A DNA stretch of 6,946 nt. Source: Cyclobacteriaceae bacterium (GTDB lineage Bacteria > Bacteroidota > Bacteroidia > Cytophagales > Cyclobacteriaceae). The notes below the pieces were generated by a model. That model was not told where the DNA came from. It ran no database searches and saw only the letters and a program-made list of their open reading frames with translations. The first letter of the stretch is position 1. Every line of letters starts with the position of its first letter. A program made the position numbers and the translations under genes. Below, piece after piece: positions 4,484 through 6,946 of this stretch. Location of the stretch: NCBI GenBank assembly GCA_030637245.1, contig DAOVVI010000080.1, positions 1 to 6,946 on the forward strand, given 5' to 3'.

Positions 4484-6946
4484 TCATTTTTCTTCAAAAA
4501 ATACTTTTTCCACAGGAAACGGCTGCCGCTCCAATCCTGGCCCTTCTATTTTAAAGTCCAGTGATTCAGTGCCGTCGTTTTCATAGTAGAACACACTCAA
4601 CTTGTGCCAACCAATCGAAAGCGTAGTTCTGCCTTTGTCAACCTTTTCTCCTGAATAGCCTGCGTTATCCACGACAATTTTGCCATCGATATACACCACA
4701 CTGCCGTTATTGGCAGATGAATGAAAGGTATATTCACCTTCCTGCTCTATTTCAACAAACCCCTCAAATAGTATGGCTACCCAATCACCTCTTCTCTGGA
4801 TTTTGTTGACGTCAAACTCGAACGTCTTTCCTGTTGAAACCGATTTGATTTTGTTCAAGTCTGGCCGGTCCTTCCACTCGCCTTCGTAAACTGTATATTT
4901 CAACCCGTTCACTTGTGGATCTACAAAACTAATTTTTTGCTCATTGATGTAGCTGGGAAGAAATCCATTTTTAAATGCTCTTGTCTTTATGGTCGTGATT
5001 TTATTCAATTCAATTGGCGCAAAGTATTTGGAGGAATTTTGTGTGGGCTCACTGCCATCGATTGTGTAATAAATATCAGCATCCGGGCTCGCTTCCATTG
5101 TAATCAACGCTTTATTGGGTTTGTGGAAAAGCGATTCTCCTCCAATAATGAGTGGAACAGGAAGATGCATTGGCTTTATCAATTCATCTATTTGCTTTGA
5201 GGAAAATGTATATTTCCCTGATCCTACTTTATAAATAACTCGATTATTTTCAAATCCGGTAAATACCACATTTTGAGAACTAGTTGCAGAGACAAGTTCT
5301 GATCGGGTTGTCGGGATTAAAACTGTTGCACTCGTGTTGGCCGGTATTTCAATGTCCAGTTGAAAGGTGTTATTTTCAATTTTCCATTCGCTTTTAATTG
5401 GGCCATAGAGTGAATTGAAATCTGCTTTGACAAATGTCAGATCTCCACATGGAGTGGGTTTTATTATAATGTGTTTGAATCCCGGCTGTTTTGGATCCGG
5501 ATTAATTCCGGCAAGCGCTTTATAAAACCAGCGAATAACGCTTCCGTACATCGGGTGGCTGTGCGAACTCTGTCCATCCCAGTTTTCCCAAAGCGTAGTA
5601 GCTCCTGTGCCTAAAATATAATGCCCAAAGCCTGGGAAATCCCGCTGGTTCATAATCGTGAAGGCTAAGTCTTCCCGCCCCATTTCGGTCAAAATTTCCA
5701 GCAGTAGGGGAGTGGCGAGAATTCCCGTATCCAGGTGACCCTTGTTTTTAATCACATGATTAACAAGCGATTGAAAAACCTTTTCTCGCAGCTCTTCAGG
5801 GACCATTCCAAAAGCAAGGGGAAACACGTCCGCACCCTGATAGCTCGTCCAATACCGATTTTCACTTTTGTTAAAATATTTTTTATTAAATGAGGATTGG
5901 ATAGTGGTTTTCAACTTATCAAAACGGTTTTTATCCACATTATTTTCCAGTACCTCTGCCACATTTGACATGATATCCGCACAGTAAAAATAAAAGCTGG
6001 TGTTCACCAAAGGCTCCGGCAATTCTATTTTGGTTGGCGTGGCCCAATCGCCGAGACACCAGCCGTTTGGTTCTTCCCGGACGACAATTCCGTTTTCATC
6101 AGTACGTGTGCCGAGATATTTAATCCATTGTTTCATTCCATCGTAATGTTGCCGAAGTATATCTTTATCACCATAATACAAGTAGTAAAACCATGGCACA
6201 ATAACGTAGGACGAACCCCAGGCCGGTCCGCCTCCACCTCCACCAAACGGCGCTGTATGAGGAACATAACCAGTTTTTTTATTTCGGGCGTCATCCATGT
6301 CGTTGATCCATTTTTGATAAAACCGGGTCATATCGAAATTAAAAATGGATGTCTCAACTAAAAGCTGGCCATCGCCAGTATAACCAAGCCGTTCCCGATG
6401 CGGACAGTCACTGCTAAAACTGGCATGAAAATTACCCAATTGTGTCCATATATAATTGTTATAGATTTTGTTGAAAAGATCGTTGGAGCATTCAAACGAA
6501 CCAACAGTATCGACAGCCGTATGGACCACGACCGCTTCCAGGTCATTTAACGTCAATTCCGTTTTCACACCGCTCACCTCTACGTGTCGAAAGGCATGCC
6601 AGGTAAAGCGAGGTTCATAGGTCTCGACGTCCCCGCTTTTTAAAATATAGATATCTTTCTGCCCATAATCTACACCCAGCTCTTCGATGAATCGCATGGA
6701 AACTGTATCACCCGATGATCCCTTCAAATGGAGCCTGGCCCATCCGGATATCATTTGCCCAACATCGTATAGATAAACACCCTCCCTTGGATTAGTGACC
6801 GAAACTGGTTTTAGTTTTTTAATTGCTTTGTCCGGCGGTGCTAATTGTGATAAGAGTTTTCCTGTTGGAGCTTTAACAGATTTAGCAAAAACCCATCCTG
6901 ATTCATCAAATCCTGCTTTGGCCCATCCATCCAATTCCAAACGGGC
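4484..6946 (-). CDS. GH78 alpha-L-rhamnosidase with Fn3-like and PA14 domains (C-terminal part)
   Basis: The frame is open to the right edge, so 820 C-terminal residues are visible, numbered here from the GCC codon at 6946-6944; the start and any signal peptide lie outside. It hydrolyses terminal alpha-L-rhamnose from polysaccharides or glycosides by inversion. In order: the end of the N-terminal rhamnosidase domain (ARLELDGW, then GFDESGW), a beta-sandwich (about 45-145), an (alpha/alpha)6 barrel (about 150-480), a C-terminal beta-domain (about 480-580), a chitobiase-C/Fn3-associated domain (about 597-672, YYTIDGSEPT) and a PA14 domain (about 682-817, YTFHSSANNGSVVYIDG). The motif DCPHRERLGYTGD (180-192) holds the probable acid E185 with D180 and D192; WENW (453-456) holds the probable base E454. 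As I recall the Bacillus RhaB residues (D567, E572, D579, E841), all spacings are identical. A six-glycine stretch, PFGGGGGGPAWG (233-244), follows VPHTA. The appended domains suggest a secreted or surface enzyme that binds carbohydrate. No SusC/SusD genes are in view. Confidence 0.94.
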   Translation of the reverse strand, partial: ARLELDGWAKAGFDESGWVFAKSVKAPTGKLLSQLAPPDKAIKKLKPVSVTNPREGVYLYDVGQMISGWARLHLKGSSGDTVSMRFIEELGVDYGQKDIYILKSGDVETYEPRFTWHAFRHVEVSGVKTELTLNDLEAVVVHTAVDTVGSFECSNDLFNKIYNNYIWTQLGNFHASFSSDCPHRERLGYTGDGQLLVETSIFNFDMTRFYQKWINDMDDARNKKTGYVPHTAPFGGGGGGPAWGSSYVIVPWFYYLYYGDKDILRQHYDGMKQWIKYLGTRTDENGIVVREEPNGWCLGDWATPTKIELPEPLVNTSFYFYCADIMSNVAEVLENNVDKNRFDKLKTTIQSSFNKKYFNKSENRYWTSYQGADVFPLAFGMVPEELREKVFQSLVNHVIKNKGHLDTGILATPLLLEILTEMGREDLAFTIMNQRDFPGFGHYILGTGATTLWENWDGQSSHSHPMYGSVIRWFYKALAGINPDPKQPGFKHIIIKPTPCGDLTFVKADFNSLYGPIKSEWKIENNTFQLDIEIPANTSATVLIPTTRSELVSATSSQNVVFTGFENNRVIYKVGSGKYTFSSKQIDELIKPMHLPVPLIIGGESLFHKPNKALITMEASPDADIYYTIDGSEPTQNSSKYFAPIELNKITTIKTRAFKNGFLPSYINEQKISFVDPQVNGLKYTVYEGEWKDRPDLNKIKSVSTGKTFEFDVNKIQRRGDWVAILFEGFVEIEQEGEYTFHSSANNGSVVYIDGKIVVDNAGYSGEKVDKGRTTLSIGWHKLSVFYYENDGTESLDFKIEGPGLERQPFPVEKVFFEEK

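Noticed and set aside
4200..4554. Open frames on both strands (minus 4200-4421 and plus 4309-4554) in the convergent intergenic region.
   Set aside because: Both run through the GC-rich palindromes, the plus frame also overlaps the 3' end of the rhamnosidase gene, and the translations (Pro/Gly/Ala-rich over the repeats) resemble no protein family. The opposite-strand openness is explained by GC-rich repeat composition.
6217..6246. Run of six glycines in the rhamnosidase, considered as a possible frameshift or simple-repeat artefact.
   Set aside because: The frame is intact on both sides, the codons are mixed GGT/GGA/GGC, and a glycine-rich loop before PAWG is, from memory, a normal feature of GH78 enzymes.
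6938..6940. A TTG that could be read as the rhamnosidase start.
   Set aside because: The frame stays open through two more codons (Arg, Ala) to the window edge, and ARLELDGW is an internal GH78 motif, so this is an ordinary leucine codon within a truncated gene.

Overview
The window looks like a chromosomal segment of a Bacteroidota bacterium, probably a free-living or marine Cytophagales-like lineage (the order is a guess). The support is an AT-rich sequence, a TAnnTTTG-type -7 promoter box before fabD, start codons without clear Shine-Dalgarno sequences, a PorT-like outer-membrane beta-barrel next to a lipoprotein, a long multi-domain GH78 rhamnosidase, and noncoding palindromes of a kind common in this phylum. 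There is no sign of phage, plasmid, CRISPR or a complete transposon.

Layout: (1) Positions 1-840, minus strand, hold a two-gene unit. A 218-residue outer-membrane beta-barrel protein is followed with no gap (TAA then ATG) by a lipoprotein gene that runs off the left edge. (2) Positions 841-1388 are a divergent intergenic region with a row of four hairpins and one copy of a GC-rich palindromic repeat; the fabD promoter lies at its right end and runs into the first bases of the overlong fabD reading frame. (3) Positions 1428-2300, plus strand, are fabD (malonyl-CoA:ACP transacylase), followed by a good intrinsic terminator. (4) Positions 2478-4121, plus strand, encode a compact CstA-family membrane transporter, also followed by a hairpin terminator. 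(5) Positions 4122-4483 are a convergent intergenic region with a second copy of the GC-rich palindrome and a further run of palindromes. (6) Positions 4484-6946, minus strand, are the C-terminal 820 residues of a GH78 alpha-L-rhamnosidase carrying a chitobiase/Fn3-like domain and a PA14 domain; its N-terminus lies beyond the right edge.

The genes do not form one pathway. FabD is a housekeeping enzyme of fatty acid synthesis. The CstA-like protein would import peptides or pyruvate-like substrates. The rhamnosidase releases rhamnose from polysaccharides or glycosides. The barrel and lipoprotein are envelope proteins of unknown role. The two plus-strand genes each have their own terminator and are probably separate transcripts.

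I did not find a convincing new biological system. The most interesting unexplained material is in the two intergenic regions: clustered hairpins, including a repeat shared between them in which the stem is preserved despite a base change. This looks like a dispersed REP-type element family rather than a gene.
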